A stretch of DNA of 64,000 nucleotides, taken from Streptomyces pseudogriseolus. GTDB lineage: Bacteria; Actinomycetota; Actinomycetes; Streptomycetales; Streptomycetaceae. The stretch lies in contig MUNG01000002.1 in assembly GCA_002154585.1 (NCBI GenBank), forward strand, positions 1 to 64,000. Reading direction: 5' to 3'. The notes under the pieces were generated by a model that was not told the DNA's origin, ran no database searches, and worked only from the letters and a program-made list of their open reading frames with translations. Shown here piece by piece: positions 36,509 through 48,288 of the stretch. A program made the position numbers and the translations under genes. Numbering within the stretch: position 1 is the stretch's first letter; every line of letters begins with the position of its first letter.

Positions 36509-37513
36509 TCAGTGCACGGAGTCGGCGATGTGCTGGGTGCCGATCCGCTTGCGGAAGACCCAGTAGGTCCAGCCCTGGTAGAGCAGCACCAGCGGCGTGG
36601 CGATGACCGCGAGCCAGGTCATGATCTTCAGCGTGTACGGGCTGGAGGAGGCGTTGGTGACGGTCAGGCTCCACTCCGGGTCCAGGGTGGAGGGCATGAC
36701 ATTCGGGAACAGCGTCAGGAAGAACATGGCCACCGTGGCCACGATGGTGACGCCGGACAGCGTGAACGACCATCCCTCACGCCCTGCCTGATTGGCCGCC
36801 AGGGCGGCGACCAGCGAGGCGACCGCCACACCGAGCGCGACCAGGCCGGCCCCGTCACCGCTCTCGATCTGCGTCCAGAGCAGAAAGACCGACGCCAGCA
36901 CGGCGGTGACCAGCCCCACCTTCAGGGCCAGCTTCCGCGCCCGTTCGCGGATCTCCCCGACCGTCTTGAGGGCCGTGAACACCGTGCCGTGGAAGGTGAA
37001 CAGGGTGAGCGTGACCAGGCCGCCCAGCAGGGCGTACGGGTTGAGCAGGTCGAAGACGGTGCCCACGTACTCGAAGTCGGCGTCGAGCTTGACCCCGCGC
37101 ACGATGTTGCCGAAGGCGACGCCCCACAGGAACGCGGGGAGCAGCGAGGTCCAGAAGATCGCCGTCTCCCAGTTGCGCTGCCAGGTCTCCTCGGGCCGCT
37201 TGGCCCGGTACTCGAAGGCGACGCCGCGGACGATGAGGCAGATCAGGATGGCCAGCAGCGGGAGGTAGAAGCCGGAGAAGAGGGTGGCGTACCACTCGGG
37301 GAAGGCGGCGAAGGTGGCGCCGCCGGCCGTGAGCAGCCAGACCTCGTTGCCGTCCCACACCGGGCCGATGGTGTTGATGAGCACCCGCTTCTCGGCCCGG
37401 TCGCGGGCCAGCAGCCGGGTCAGGACGCCGACCCCGAAGTCGAAGCCCTCGAGGAAGAAGTAGCCGGTCCACAGGACGGCGATGAGGACGAACCAGACGT
37501 CGTGCAGTTCCAT
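36509..37513 (-). CDS. cydB: Cytochrome bd oxidase subunit II
   Basis: This 334-residue membrane protein has about eight or nine helices. The family marks are ELHDVWFVLIAVLWTGYF at the N-terminus, EGFDFGVG, GPVWDGNEVWL and CLIVRGVAFEYR (whole span at 37180-37400). It pairs with CydA to reduce oxygen at the cytoplasmic membrane under low oxygen. It lies 20 bases after cydA and 4 before cydCD. Confidence 0.95.
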   Translation of the reverse strand: MELHDVWFVLIAVLWTGYFFLEGFDFGVGVLTRLLARDRAEKRVLINTIGPVWDGNEVWLLTAGGATFAAFPEWYATLFSGFYLPLLAILICLIVRGVAFEYRAKRPEETWQRNWETAIFWTSLLPAFLWGVAFGNIVRGVKLDADFEYVGTVFDLLNPYALLGGLVTLTLFTFHGTVFTALKTVGEIRERARKLALKVGLVTAVLASVFLLWTQIESGDGAGLVALGVAVASLVAALAANQAGREGWSFTLSGVTIVATVAMFFLTLFPNVMPSTLDPEWSLTVTNASSSPYTLKIMTWLAVIATPLVLLYQGWTYWVFRKRIGTQHIADSVH

Positions 37514-37533
37514 GACAGTGCAGCTCCCTCGGC

Positions 37534-39039
37534 CTAGTACGAGAAGGCCATCGGCTTGTCGGCGTCACGGAGGTCGCCGCCGAGCTTCGTGGGCGGGTTG
37601 AGGTCGGAGTCGCTCAGCTCGGGCGGCCCCGCCTTGACGTACTTGACGAGCAGCTTGACCTCGATGACGGCCAGGACGGCGTAGAGCAGGGTGAAGACGG
37701 TCATCGAGGTGATGACCTCGGCCTGGGACACACCGGGTGAGACCGCGTCCCGGGTCTGCATCACGCCGTAGACGACCCAGGGCTGGCGGCCCATCTCGGT
37801 GAAGATCCATCCCCAGGCGTTGGCGATCAGCGGGAAGGCCATCGTCCACACCGCGGCCAGCCAGTACAGCCGGGTCAGCCGGGAGCCGAGCGGCCGCTTC
37901 AGCAGCACGAGATGCGGCACCTCGTCCTCGCCGGTGCGGTACGCGGCCGGCAGCAGGAACTTCTTCCGGGTGAGCCACAGCCCCAGCAGGCCCAGCGAGA
38001 AGGAGGCCATGCCGAACCCGATCATCCAGCGGAAGCCCCAGTAGGCGACCGGCACGATGGGCTTGTAGTCGCCGGGCCCGAACTTCTCCTGGAGCGCCTC
38101 GTTCGTGTCGTTGATGCCGGGCACGTACGACTCGAAGTCGCTGTGGGCGAGGAAGGACAGCAGGCCGGGAATCTCCAGGGCGACCTTGTTGTGCCCCTCG
38201 TCGACGTCGCCGTAGGCGAAGACGGAGAAGGGCGCCGGCTCCTCGCCGTCCCAGAGGGCCTCGGCGGCGGCCATCTTCATGGGCTGCTGCTCGTACATGA
38301 CCTTGCCGAGGGTGTCGCCGCTGACCGCGGTGAGCAGTCCGCCGACCGCCAGGGTGACCAGACCGAGTCGCAGGGAGGTGCGCATCACCGGGATGTGCTT
38401 CTTGCGCAGCAGGTGGAAGGCCGCGATACCGACCATGAAGGCGCCGCCGGTGAGGAAGGCCGCCGAGAAGCTGTGGAAGACCTGGTTGAGCGTGGTGTTC
38501 TGGGTCAGCACCAGCCAGAAGTCGGTGAGCTCGGCGCGGCCCTTCTCCCCGTTGATCCGGTAGCCGACCGGGTGCTGCATCCAGGAGTTGGCGGCGAGGA
38601 TGAAGTACGCCGACAGCAGCGTGCCGATCGACACCATCCAGATGCAGGCCAGATGGATCTTCTTCGGCAGCCGGTCCCAGCCGAAGATCCACAGGCCGAT
38701 GAAGGTGGACTCGAAGAAGAAGGCGATCAGCGCCTCGAAGGCGAGCGGGGCGCCGAAGATGTCACCGACGAAGCGCGAGTAGTCGGACCAGTTCATCCCG
38801 AACTGGAACTCCTGCACGATCCCGGTGACGACACCCATCGCGATGTTGATCAGGAAGAGCTTGCCCCAGAACTTCGTCGCCCTGAGGTACTTCTCCTTCT
38901 CCGTCCGCACCCAGGCGGTCTGCAGCCCGGCGACGAGGGCGGCGAGCGAGATCGTCAGGGGAACGAAGAGGAAGTGGTAGACGGTGGTGATGCCGAACTG
39001 CCATCGCGCCAGGGTCTCCGGCGCCAGTGCCAGATCCAC
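37534..39039 (-). CDS. cydA: Cytochrome bd oxidase subunit I
   Basis: This 501-residue haem-carrying subunit has an N-terminal RWQFGITTVYHFLFVP with the haem b595 His, QEFQFGMNWSDYSRFVGDIFG, a quinol-binding Q-loop with the PVAYWGFRWMIGFGM segment after it, and GRQPWVVYGVMQT. GTG 39039 is chosen because AAGGAGCGAC precedes it by 8 bases. It is first gene of cydABCD and is controlled by a Rex-type operator 84 bases upstream. Confidence 0.95.
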   Translation of the reverse strand: MDLALAPETLARWQFGITTVYHFLFVPLTISLAALVAGLQTAWVRTEKEKYLRATKFWGKLFLINIAMGVVTGIVQEFQFGMNWSDYSRFVGDIFGAPLAFEALIAFFFESTFIGLWIFGWDRLPKKIHLACIWMVSIGTLLSAYFILAANSWMQHPVGYRINGEKGRAELTDFWLVLTQNTTLNQVFHSFSAAFLTGGAFMVGIAAFHLLRKKHIPVMRTSLRLGLVTLAVGGLLTAVSGDTLGKVMYEQQPMKMAAAEALWDGEEPAPFSVFAYGDVDEGHNKVALEIPGLLSFLAHSDFESYVPGINDTNEALQEKFGPGDYKPIVPVAYWGFRWMIGFGMASFSLGLLGLWLTRKKFLLPAAYRTGEDEVPHLVLLKRPLGSRLTRLYWLAAVWTMAFPLIANAWGWIFTEMGRQPWVVYGVMQTRDAVSPGVSQAEVITSMTVFTLLYAVLAVIEVKLLVKYVKAGPPELSDSDLNPPTKLGGDLRDADKPMAFSY

Positions 39040-39122
39040 GTCGTCGCTCCTTACTTCGCCGTGGTGCAGCAGCCGCGGGCCCGTTCCATCCCCGTCCATC
39101 TCGGGAGGAAACGGGATGCGCT

Positions 39123-39145
39123 TGTGAACGCGTTCACATTCACAA
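39123..39145. promoter_or_regulatory. Rex operator (redox/NADH-responsive) upstream of cydA
   Basis: TGTGAACGCGTTCACA (39123-39138) is a perfect 16-bp palindrome matching the Streptomyces Rex site TGTGAACnnnTTCACA type. An extra TTCACAA half-site follows at 39139-39145. Rex represses cydABCD in S. coelicolor until NADH rises under oxygen limitation. Confidence 0.88.
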
Positions 39146-39280
39146 GCAATTATGACTCACTGCTTTTACGACCTGGAAGGGGGGTCCTGTGTGACGTCAA
39201 CCCCTTCCTCGGTCACGCCCGGACGGGTGAGGCGCAAGCGCGGGACGAGAGGCGGCCGCCCCGGCCCCGGACACGGAGAA

Positions 39281-39307
39281 GCGGCCGGCGGACGAACCGC
39301 CGACCGC
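39281..39307 (-). terminator. Hairpin terminator after hisC
   Basis: GCGGCCGGCGG (39281-39291) and CCGCCGACCGC (39297-39307) form an 11-bp stem with one mismatch around ACGAA, 42 bases past the hisC stop. Confidence 0.65.
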
Positions 39308-39348
39308 TCCCGTCTCCGCAGGTCGGACCCGGTGACGCCCTCGGTTGA

Positions 39349-40428
39349 TCAGCCCTGGGCGCGGAACTTCTCCGTGACCTTCAGGAAGATGTCGTTCGCC
39401 TCCGTCTCCCCGACGGTGACCCGTACGCCCTCGCCGGGGAACGGCCGGACGACCACGCCCGCCTGCTCGCACGCCTGCGCGAACGGCACGGTGCGCTCCC
39501 CCAGCCGCAGCCACACGAAGTTGGCCTGGGTCTCGGGCACCGTCCAGCCCTGGGCGCGCAGCCCCTCGACCACGCGGTTCCGCTCACAGACCAGGGAGCC
39601 CACGCGGCCGATCAGCTCGTCCTCGGCCCGCAGCGAGGCGATCGCCGCCTCCTGGGCGATCTGGCTCACGCCGAACGGCACCGCCGTCTTGCGCAGCGCC
39701 GCGGCCACCGGCTCGTGGGCGATGGCGAAACCGACGCGCAGTCCGGCGAGACCGTACGCCTTCGAGAAGGTGCGCAGGACGCAGACGTTGGGCCGCTCGC
39801 GGTAGATTTCCACGCCGTCCGGCACCTCGGGGTCGCGGATGAACTCGCGGTAGGCCTCGTCGAGCACCACCAGGACGTCGCCGGGCACCCGGTCGAGGAA
39901 GCGTTCCAGCTCGGCCCGGCGCACCACGGTGCCGGTCGGGTTGTTGGGGTTGCAGACGAAGATCAGCCGGGTCCGGTCGGTGATCGCGTCGGCCATCGCG
40001 TCCAGGTCGTGCACATCGCCCTCGGTCAGCGGGACCTGCACGGACGTGGCGCCGCTGATCTGCGTGATGATCGGGTACGCCTCGAAGGAGCGCCAGGCGT
40101 AGATCACCTCGTCGCCGGGTCCCGAGGTCGCCTGGAGCAGCTGCTGGGCCACGCCGACCGAGCCGGTGCCCGTGGCGACATGAGAGGCCGGCACCCCGAA
40201 CCGCTCGGCCAGCTCGGCCGTGAGAGCGGTGCAGGCCATGTCCGGGTAGCGGTTGAAGGCGGCGGCGGCGGCCGTCACCGTCTCCATCACGCCCGGCAGC
40301 GGGGGGTAGGGGTTCTCGTTGGAGGACAGCTTGTAGGCCACCGGCCCGTCGGCCGCCGCGGGCTTGCCCGGCTTGTAGGTGGGGATCCCCTCCAGCTCGG
40401 CGCGCAGCTTGGGGCTCGTCTCGCTCAC
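39349..40428 (-). CDS. hisC: Histidinol-phosphate / aromatic aminotransferase
   Basis: This 359-residue fold-type I PLP enzyme has [11 protein letters not shown] (substrate Asn), [34 protein letters not shown] and the Schiff-base lysine in [15 protein letters not shown]. It transfers the amino group between histidinol phosphate or aromatic amino acids and 2-oxoglutarate. As it stands outside a his operon, an HisC2/aromatic role is plausible. GTG 40428 follows AGGAGG at 6 bases. Confidence 0.9.
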   Translation of the reverse strand: MSETSPKLRAELEGIPTYKPGKPAAADGPVAYKLSSNENPYPPLPGVMETVTAAAAAFNRYPDMACTALTAELAERFGVPASHVATGTGSVGVAQQLLQATSGPGDEVIYAWRSFEAYPIITQISGATSVQVPLTEGDVHDLDAMADAITDRTRLIFVCNPNNPTGTVVRRAELERFLDRVPGDVLVVLDEAYREFIRDPEVPDGVEIYRERPNVCVLRTFSKAYGLAGLRVGFAIAHEPVAAALRKTAVPFGVSQIAQEAAIASLRAEDELIGRVGSLVCERNRVVEGLRAQGWTVPETQANFVWLRLGERTVPFAQACEQAGVVVRPFPGEGVRVTVGETEANDIFLKVTEKFRAQG

Positions 40429-40865
40429 CGCAGTCCTCCTCGCGAAGACCGGCGGCCATGACCGCCGCCGACATCCAATACTCCTCACCTTATGAGGATT
40501 CGGCGTCGCTGCGTATAGGGGCGACGACGGCTCCCGCCTTCTCGTCCGTCACACGGACAACACGGGCAACATCGCCCGTACGGGTGCGAAGGACGTGCGT
40601 GTCAGGGGCGCGCCGCACATATATCTACGCGCCGGTGGTTCACGCCGTGGCGCGCATCACCCGTGCAGGTGAGTTGAGACCTCTTCGCAACATCGCACCC
40701 TCGCCAGGCGCGCATGCACCGACACGTCAGGGTCCGGTGTCGGGGCGCTCAACACCCGTGGTTTCCGAGGCGATTGAGGCTAAATGATCATGCAGAAACG
40801 TGCCTGTCGACGCGTGCATATGCGTCCGCCCTACCCCACCGCATGAGCCCTACTATCGGCTCGCC
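40429..40865. other. Divergent intergenic region between hisC and the LacI gene
   Basis: This 437-bp gap has no supported gene and lower GC than its neighbours. It should contain both promoters. TACTAT (40851-40856), 9 bases before the LacI ATG, is a convincing -10 element for a leaderless message. Confidence 0.6.
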
Positions 40866-41978
40866 ATGACAGCAGCAGGGAAGCACCAGGTGAGCCGCGC
40901 GGAAACCTCACGCCGAGGCAGCCGGCCGGGTCGAGCGGGCATCAGGGACGTGGCCGCCGCCGCCGGAGTCTCCATCACGACCGTCTCCGACGCCCTCAAC
41001 GGCAAGGGCCGGCTCCCGGACGCCACCCGGCGCCACGTCCGCGAGGTGGCCGACAGACTGGGGTACCGCCCCTCGGCCGCCGCCCGAACGCTCCGCACCG
41101 GGAAGTCCGGACTCATCGGCCTGACCGTGACGACGTACGGGGATGAACCTTTCACCTTCACGGAGTTCGCGTACTTCGCCGAGATGGCGCGGGCCGCCAC
41201 CTCCGCCGCGCTCGCCCGCGGCTACGCCCTCGTCATCCTGCCCGCGACCTCCCGTCACGACGTGTGGTCCAACGTGGCCCTGGACGGCACGGTGGTCATC
41301 GACCCCTCCGACCAGGACCCGGTGGTCAGCGAGCTGGTCCGCCAGGGCTTACCCGTGGTCTCCGACGGCCGCCCGGCCGGCTCCCTGCCGGTCACGGCCT
41401 GGGTCGACAACGACCACGAGGCCGCCGTGCTCGGCATCCTCGACCACCTCGCCGACGCCGGCGCCCGCCGCATCGGCCTGCTGACCGGCACCACCACCGA
41501 CACGTACACCCACCTGTCGACCACCGCCTACCTGCGCTGGTGCGAGCGGGTGGGGCAGGACCCGGTGTACGAGGCCTACCCGGCGCACGACCCGTGCGCG
41601 GGAGCCGTCGCCGCCGACCGGCTGCTCGCCCGCCCGGACCGCCCCGACGCGGTCTACGGCCTCTTCGACCCCAACGGCACCGACCTGCTCGCTGCGGCCC
41701 GCCGCTACGGACTGCGCGTACCGGAGGACCTGCTCCTCGTCTGCTGCAGCGAGTCCACGGTCTACGCCAACACCGAGCCGCCCGTCACCACGCTCTCCTT
41801 GAAACCCCGCCGCATCGGCACGGCGGTCGTACAGCTGCTGATCGACGCCATCGAGGGGGTCGACTCGGACCAGCCGGTCGAGCAGGTGATACCGACCGAG
41901 CTGATCGTGCGCACGTCCTCCCAGCGCCGGCCGCCCCGCACGACGGTCAGCCCGCCGAGGTCGCCGCAGGGGACGTGA
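40866..41978 (+). CDS. LacI-family transcriptional regulator with a TTA codon
   Basis: This 370-residue regulator has the LacI helix-turn-helix (GIRDVAAAAGVSITTVSDALNGKG) and hinge (LGYRPSAAARTLRTGKSGLIGL) at residues ~25-82; each is given in full here only as a short motif. The periplasmic-binding-protein-like effector domain follows. The sugar or other effector is unknown. TTA at 41349-41351 (codon 162) makes translation dependent on the bldA tRNA. No transporter or catabolic gene adjoins it, so its target is unclear. Confidence 0.9.
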   Translation: MTAAGKHQVSRAETSRRGSRPGRAGIRDVAAAAGVSITTVSDALNGKGRLPDATRRHVREVADRLGYRPSAAARTLRTGKSGLIGLTVTTYGDEPFTFTEFAYFAEMARAATSAALARGYALVILPATSRHDVWSNVALDGTVVIDPSDQDPVVSELVRQGLPVVSDGRPAGSLPVTAWVDNDHEAAVLGILDHLADAGARRIGLLTGTTTDTYTHLSTTAYLRWCERVGQDPVYEAYPAHDPCAGAVAADRLLARPDRPDAVYGLFDPNGTDLLAAARRYGLRVPEDLLLVCCSESTVYANTEPPVTTLSLKPRRIGTAVVQLLIDAIEGVDSDQPVEQVIPTELIVRTSSQRRPPRTTVSPPRSPQGT

Positions 41979-42510
41979 ACGCCCGGCGGCGCGAAGGGTC
42001 CGCGGACCAGGGGGACGCCTCGCTTCCGGAGGGGTGAGGCGAGGCGGAACCCGGCCCGCTCGGGCTCCCGGGCCCGGCCGCGCACCGGAAGGGCCGGATA
42101 CCGGGACCGGGGATCCCGGCAGCCCACCGCACCGGCGCGGCCCCGGAAGCAGGGCGACCGGCACGGGCGCGGAGACCGTCCGGGCCCCGGAAGACGGACG
42201 ACCGGCACAGGCGCGGACACCGTCCCGGAAACGGAAGCCGGACTACCGGCCGGGTGCGGGCGCAGCCCGGTCGGGGGTCCGTGGGGCGTTCGGGGGACGT
42301 CCGCGGACCGGTGTCGAACATCATTCGATCGGCCGGAGACCACCACAAAAAGGACAAAAGCCACGGTGAAACGGAGTCCTGTTCTGATTCACCACCCCTG
42401 GGTCATCACATGGCGCGATCCGCATTCCTATGATGGGCCCACGACACCGCGGGCCGCTGCGACCAGGCAGTCCGACGCGGTGCAGATGCGGCGCGATGGT
42501 GGAGGGGTCG
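41979..42510. other. GC-rich gap with a 44-bp direct repeat
   Basis: No convincing gene. The centre contains a tandem 44-bp repeat, listed separately. The right part (42340-42440) is AT-richer and probably carries the promoter of the following phosphatase gene. Confidence 0.6.
42141..42228. repeat. Two tandem 44-bp repeats
   Basis: Units 42141-42184 and 42185-42228 match at 38 of 44 positions. Each begins CCCCGGAAG and contains CGACCGGCAC. Confidence 0.7.
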
Positions 42511-43584
42511 ATGACTCAGGGGGCCGGTCAGGGACCCGAGGTGGAGCGGACGGCGACGCTGCGCGACTTCCGGGTACCCGCGTACGTCCACGAGACCGGT
42601 CCGTACGTCCACAGCGGCACGCACCCCGGCGACGTCGCCCCGCCGGCCGAGGAGGCGTACCCGGACGGGTACACGCCCACCCAGCGGGACCTCCCGGTCA
42701 TCAACCGGGGTGACACGGTCCAGGTGACCGTCGACCCCGCGGCCGCCCCGCAGCCCGCCACCGGCAAGGGCCCCCTGTACGTGGTCGGCGACGTCCACGG
42801 CTACCTCGACGAGCTGGTGGCCGCCCTCCAGGAGCAGGGCCTCGTCGACTCCGCGGGCAACTGGTGCGCCGGCACCGCGCGCCTGTGGTTCCTCGGCGAC
42901 TTCACCGACCGGGGCCCGGACGGCATCGGCGTCATCGACCTGGTGATGCGGCTGTCCGCCGAGGCCGCGGCCGCCGGCGGCTACTGCAAGGCCCTCATGG
43001 GCAACCACGAGTTGCTGCTGCTCGGCGCGAAGCGGTTCGGCGACACGCCCGTCAACTCCGGCGCGGGCACCGCCACCTTCCAGGCGGCCTGGCTGCTGAA
43101 CGGCGGCCAGAAAACCGACATGGACCGCCTCCAGGACCACCACCTCCAGTGGATGGCCCGCCTCGACGCCGTCGAGGAGGTCGACGGTCACCTGCTGCTC
43201 CACTCCGACACCACCGCCTACCTCGACTACGGCCGCTCGATCGAAGAGGTCAACGACACGGTCCGCGAGACCCTCACCCGCAACGACGCCGACGAGGTCT
43301 GGGACCTCTTCCGCAAGTTCACCAAGCGGTTCTCCTTCCGCGACGAGGGCGGCGCCGACGCGGTGCGCTCCCTGCTCAATACGTACGGCGGCACCCGGGT
43401 CGTTCACGGCCACAGCCCGATTCCGTATCTGCTGGGCGAGGTCGGCTCCGAGGACGGCGAGGACGACAACGGCCCCGTGGTGGCCGAACCTCACGTGTAC
43501 GCCGACGGACTCGCCATCGCGATGGACGGCGGCGTCACGATGGCAGGAAAACTGCTGGTACGGCAGTTGCCGCTGACCAACTGA
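42511..43584 (+). CDS. Calcineurin-like metallophosphoesterase (Ser/Thr phosphatase type)
   Basis: This 357-residue protein has the PPP/metallophosphoesterase motifs in order: VVGDVHGYLDE, FLGDFTDRGPDG, LMGNHELLLLG, LLLHSDT and VVHGHSPIPY. These supply the dinuclear metal site. The N-terminal 85 residues are unique and include YVHETGPYVHSGTHPGD. Substrate (phosphoprotein or dinucleotide) cannot be decided. ATG 42511 follows GGTGGAGGGG; ATG 42496 in the same frame is possible. Confidence 0.9.
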   Translation: MTQGAGQGPEVERTATLRDFRVPAYVHETGPYVHSGTHPGDVAPPAEEAYPDGYTPTQRDLPVINRGDTVQVTVDPAAAPQPATGKGPLYVVGDVHGYLDELVAALQEQGLVDSAGNWCAGTARLWFLGDFTDRGPDGIGVIDLVMRLSAEAAAAGGYCKALMGNHELLLLGAKRFGDTPVNSGAGTATFQAAWLLNGGQKTDMDRLQDHHLQWMARLDAVEEVDGHLLLHSDTTAYLDYGRSIEEVNDTVRETLTRNDADEVWDLFRKFTKRFSFRDEGGADAVRSLLNTYGGTRVVHGHSPIPYLLGEVGSEDGEDDNGPVVAEPHVYADGLAIAMDGGVTMAGKLLVRQLPLTN

Positions 43585-43590
43585 GAGACG

Positions 43591-43616
43591 CGCGGGCCGT
43601 CTTGCGGCGGCCCGCG
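43591..43616 (+). terminator. Hairpin terminator
   Basis: CGCGGGCCG (43591-43599) pairs with CGGCCCGCG (43608-43616) just 6 bases after the phosphatase stop. Confidence 0.7.
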
Positions 43617-43773
43617 ACCGCATCCCGGGGACGGCAATTTCCGCAGACCCCCTGTCACCGCGCGCCGTCACCGCTCTACCATCGGCTTATCCGTAGCAGG
43701 CTCCCCTCCGTTTCTGCCCGACGGCTCGTCAGCATGCCGAGCCCCAAGCCCTACGGAGCATCGGGGGATGCAC

Positions 43774-44637
43774 ATGAACAGCGTTCCGCAGCACCTGCTG
43801 AGCGAGGACCGCCAGGACTACGAGCGGATTCTCGATGAGGCGCTGCGCTCCGCACCACACCACCCGGAGCTGGCCGCTGTGGGACAGCGGCTCAACTCGG
43901 AGCAACTGCGCACGATGGCGCTGAACGCCACCGCGCTCATCAGCGCGGCCGCGGCGACCGAGTACCAGCACTACGTGAAGGTCCGCGAAGAGGCACGACG
44001 GCCGCCCACGGTCACCCCGGCCGTGCGCGACGCGGGCAGCGGCGAGGCGGGCTCCACCGGCGCGGCCGGGTTCGCCGCGTCGATGGGCGAGATGGCCGAG
44101 GCCGCCGGAGCGGGGGTGGCGGCCGTCCTCGCCGTCCTGGCGCCGGTCCTGGCCGGGACCGCCGCCGCAATCTTCCTGCTCGTCGGCTTCGCCCTGCGGA
44201 CGCTCGACTCGAAGAACGAGTTCGCCCGCACCATGCTGACCACCGGCTGGGTGTTCGGCGCGGTCACGGCGGTCGCCATCCTCGTCGCCGGGGCGGGCCT
44301 GCTGCTCACCGCGCTGCGCAACAAGCCCTCGGCGCTCGGCGGGACGTACCGGGAACTCGACGAAGAAGTGGCCCAGGCGAGGGACGCCTGGCACGAGGCC
44401 CTGCTGCAACGGGGCATCGTGCCGTTCCTGCGGGACGCGCTCCAGGGCCCGGCGGACGCCACGGCACTCCAGCACACGGTGCCGCCCGCGCCCGCCGGCC
44501 GCATCCCGCACCTGGGGTACGACCGGCCGGGCTTCTCCAGCCCCGAGGACGGGGTGCACCGGGGCACCCGCCCCAGCTACTCCAGCCCGGACTACTCGAG
44601 CCCGGACTTCGGAGGGCCGGAACACCAGCCGGAGTAG
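43774..44637 (+). CDS. Membrane protein of unknown function
   Basis: This 287-residue protein has a helical N-terminal cytoplasmic region (1-95) and two transmembrane segments (~112-135 and ~152-178). A cytoplasmic helix (YRELDEEVAQARDAWHEALLQRG) and a disordered C-terminus with SSPDYSSPDF repeats follow. ATG 43774 is preferred to ATG 43768 because GGGGG sits immediately before the latter but 6 bases before the former. No family is recognised. Confidence 0.75.
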   Translation: MNSVPQHLLSEDRQDYERILDEALRSAPHHPELAAVGQRLNSEQLRTMALNATALISAAAATEYQHYVKVREEARRPPTVTPAVRDAGSGEAGSTGAAGFAASMGEMAEAAGAGVAAVLAVLAPVLAGTAAAIFLLVGFALRTLDSKNEFARTMLTTGWVFGAVTAVAILVAGAGLLLTALRNKPSALGGTYRELDEEVAQARDAWHEALLQRGIVPFLRDALQGPADATALQHTVPPAPAGRIPHLGYDRPGFSSPEDGVHRGTRPSYSSPDYSSPDFGGPEHQPE

Positions 44638-44701
44638 CGGTCACGGCAGCGCGACGGGGACGCACGCCGGACGGCCGGCGTACGTCCCGGGGGCCCGGGC
44701 G

Positions 44702-46072
44702 TCAGAGGATGCCCGCCCCGCGCGCCGCCCTGATCCACTGCGGGAACTCGGACAGCAGCCGGTCGTACAGCTCCGCGTCCGGGACCGTGCTGATGTCGTC
44801 GACGGAGAAGAAGCCGACGTTGTCGACGCGCCGCCCGGGCAGCGTGTCGAACCGCTCCAGCACGCCGTAGTTGGCGCGCCCGAGCCCCACGAACTGCCAG
44901 AACACCGGCTCCTCGACGGCCTCGCGCAGCTGCGCCTCGATCTCGGCGTTGCGGTAGACGCCGCCGTCGGAGAAGAACAGCACGAGCGTGGGGGCGGACG
45001 TCGGATGTTCCCGCACGTACGCGCGTACCTCCGCGATGACCTTCTGCTCCTCGTTCTGGATGCCGACGTCGCGCATGTCGACCTGGCTCGGATCGAGACC
45101 CTTCTTGCGCTTGCGCCGGAACAGGGAGATCTCCCCCACGCGGACGTGCAGCCGCAGCCACTCGGGCAGCTCGCCGAGCCGCAGGTCGGGCAGCCGGGCC
45201 GGGTTGGAGGCGAACGTCCAGGCCTGCATCTCCCCGTCGTCGTCCAGCTGGGCGGCGACCGCCGCCATCCGCTCGACGACATCGGCCACTACGCCCTTGG
45301 AGTACAGGAAGGACATGGACCCGGAGGCGTCCAGGACGAGGATCACGCGCGCGGTGACCTCGGCGGCCCCGTGCTTGCGCAGACTGACCGCGACCTGCTC
45401 CTTGCGCAGGGAGAGCCGCTTGCGCATGTCGACGGGCAGTTGTTCCTCGCCCTTGGTGAAGCGGGTGGAGCCGGACGGGCGCGGTGCCGGGGCGGGCGGT
45501 GGAGGCGGCAGGGGCGCGGCGACGAGGGGCGTCTGGGCGGGGTCGTCGACGGTGATGCCGAAATCCGTGGCGAGTCCGGCCAGGCCGGAGGCGTATCCCT
45601 GCCCGACCGCGCGGAACTTCCACGCGCCCTGCCGCCGGTACAGCTCGCCGCCGATGAAGGCGGTCTCGGACCCGGCCGCCATGTCGAAGCGGGCGAGTTC
45701 GATGCCCGAGCCGGCGTCCAGCAGCCGCAGCACCAGCCCGGGCGCCTGGCCGAAGGTGCCACCGTCGGCCGACGCCCCGAGCACGATCCGCTCGACGGCC
45801 GGCTCCACGGAACGCAGGTCCACCTCGACCATGTCGGTGGCGGCCCCGTCGGCGTGCCGCTTGCCCAGGTGCCGCACGGCCCCGGAAGTGTGGCGCGGCT
45901 GGTTGTAGAACACGAAGTCCCCGTCGTCACGCACCCGCCCCACCGACGTGAGCAGCAGCGCCGACGCGTCGATGTCGGGCACACCGGGCCCCGCCGACCA
46001 GGCGAGTTCGGCCCGCACCACCGGCGCCTCGACGGGAAGATTGGACCCCTTGCTCATCGCCCTCGCAGCCAT
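44702..46072 (-). CDS. TerD-VWA protein (tellurium resistance type)
   Basis: This 456-residue protein has an N-terminal TerD domain (~15-190: [40 protein letters not shown]), a proline-rich linker with [21 protein letters not shown], and a VWA domain (~245-456) with MIDAS residues [12 protein letters not shown] and [12 protein letters not shown]. TerD and TerY-like VWA proteins bind Ca2+ and take part in stress and phage responses in other bacteria. ATG 46072 is used; ATG 46057 is an alternative. Confidence 0.9.
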   Translation of the reverse strand: MAARAMSKGSNLPVEAPVVRAELAWSAGPGVPDIDASALLLTSVGRVRDDGDFVFYNQPRHTSGAVRHLGKRHADGAATDMVEVDLRSVEPAVERIVLGASADGGTFGQAPGLVLRLLDAGSGIELARFDMAAGSETAFIGGELYRRQGAWKFRAVGQGYASGLAGLATDFGITVDDPAQTPLVAAPLPPPPPAPAPRPSGSTRFTKGEEQLPVDMRKRLSLRKEQVAVSLRKHGAAEVTARVILVLDASGSMSFLYSKGVVADVVERMAAVAAQLDDDGEMQAWTFASNPARLPDLRLGELPEWLRLHVRVGEISLFRRKRKKGLDPSQVDMRDVGIQNEEQKVIAEVRAYVREHPTSAPTLVLFFSDGGVYRNAEIEAQLREAVEEPVFWQFVGLGRANYGVLERFDTLPGRRVDNVGFFSVDDISTVPDAELYDRLLSEFPQWIRAARGAGIL

Positions 46073-46188
46073 GGCCCCAGTCTGCCCATCCTCACCCGAA
46101 AGCACGAGATGACCCACGGCGCGCCCTCACACGGACGCGCCCGCCCCACGTCCCACCGCCCGGCGCTGGGCGTCACGTGACCGGCCGG

Positions 46189-46229
46189 GAGGCGGTGACG
46201 ACGGCGGCCGGGGCCGCCGTCACCGCCTC
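46189..46229. terminator. Large hairpin at the end of thiC
   Basis: GAGGCGGTGACG (46189-46200) pairs with CGTCACCGCCTC (46218-46229), with a further inner stem GCGGCC/GGCCGC. It begins 9 bases beyond the thiC stop. Confidence 0.75.
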
Positions 46230-46237
46230 TCCCCTCG

Positions 46238-48114
<1,877 letters not shown>

Positions 48115-48116
<2 letters not shown>

Positions 48117-48154
48117 GAAACATCACCCGCTGTCGGTGATGTTTCACGTGGAAC
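48115..48154. other. parS-like site within an inverted repeat upstream of thiC
   Basis: GTTTCACGTGGAAC (48141-48154) differs from parS at one base. Its left part is the right arm of a perfect 13-bp inverted repeat, GTGAAACATCACC (48115-48127) and GGTGATGTTTCAC (48135-48147), loop 7 bases. The left arm touches the 5' edge of the riboswitch. Confidence 0.8.
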
Positions 48155-48288
48155 ATCGCAGGGACGGAGGTCAGCGCCCTCTCAGCCCGGTGCTCCGAGC
48201 TCCCGCGTGTACAAAAGGTGCCTCCACGCTAGCGTCCTTTCTGGCGCGGTGAACAGAGGGCACCCTTCCTTCTTGCGATGATCGGTCG

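Larger units (their letters stand above)
39040..39348. other. cydA promoter and hisC terminator region
   Basis: No gene is seen. The half near cydA is AT-rich and carries the Rex operator; the other half carries the hisC hairpin. CATAAT on the reverse strand (39149-39154) just upstream of the operator could be the cyd -10 element. Confidence 0.65.

Noticed and set aside
42314..42328. TCGAA-CATCA-TTCGA resembling a LexA box upstream of the phosphatase gene
   Set aside because: The Streptomyces LexA site needs TCGAAC-N4-GTTCGA; here the spacing is one base short and one arm lacks the G.
44702..46072. TerD-VWA gene as part of a tellurite/phage-defence ter operon
   Set aside because: The gene stands alone; no other ter genes, ATP-grasp or biosynthetic partners flank it.
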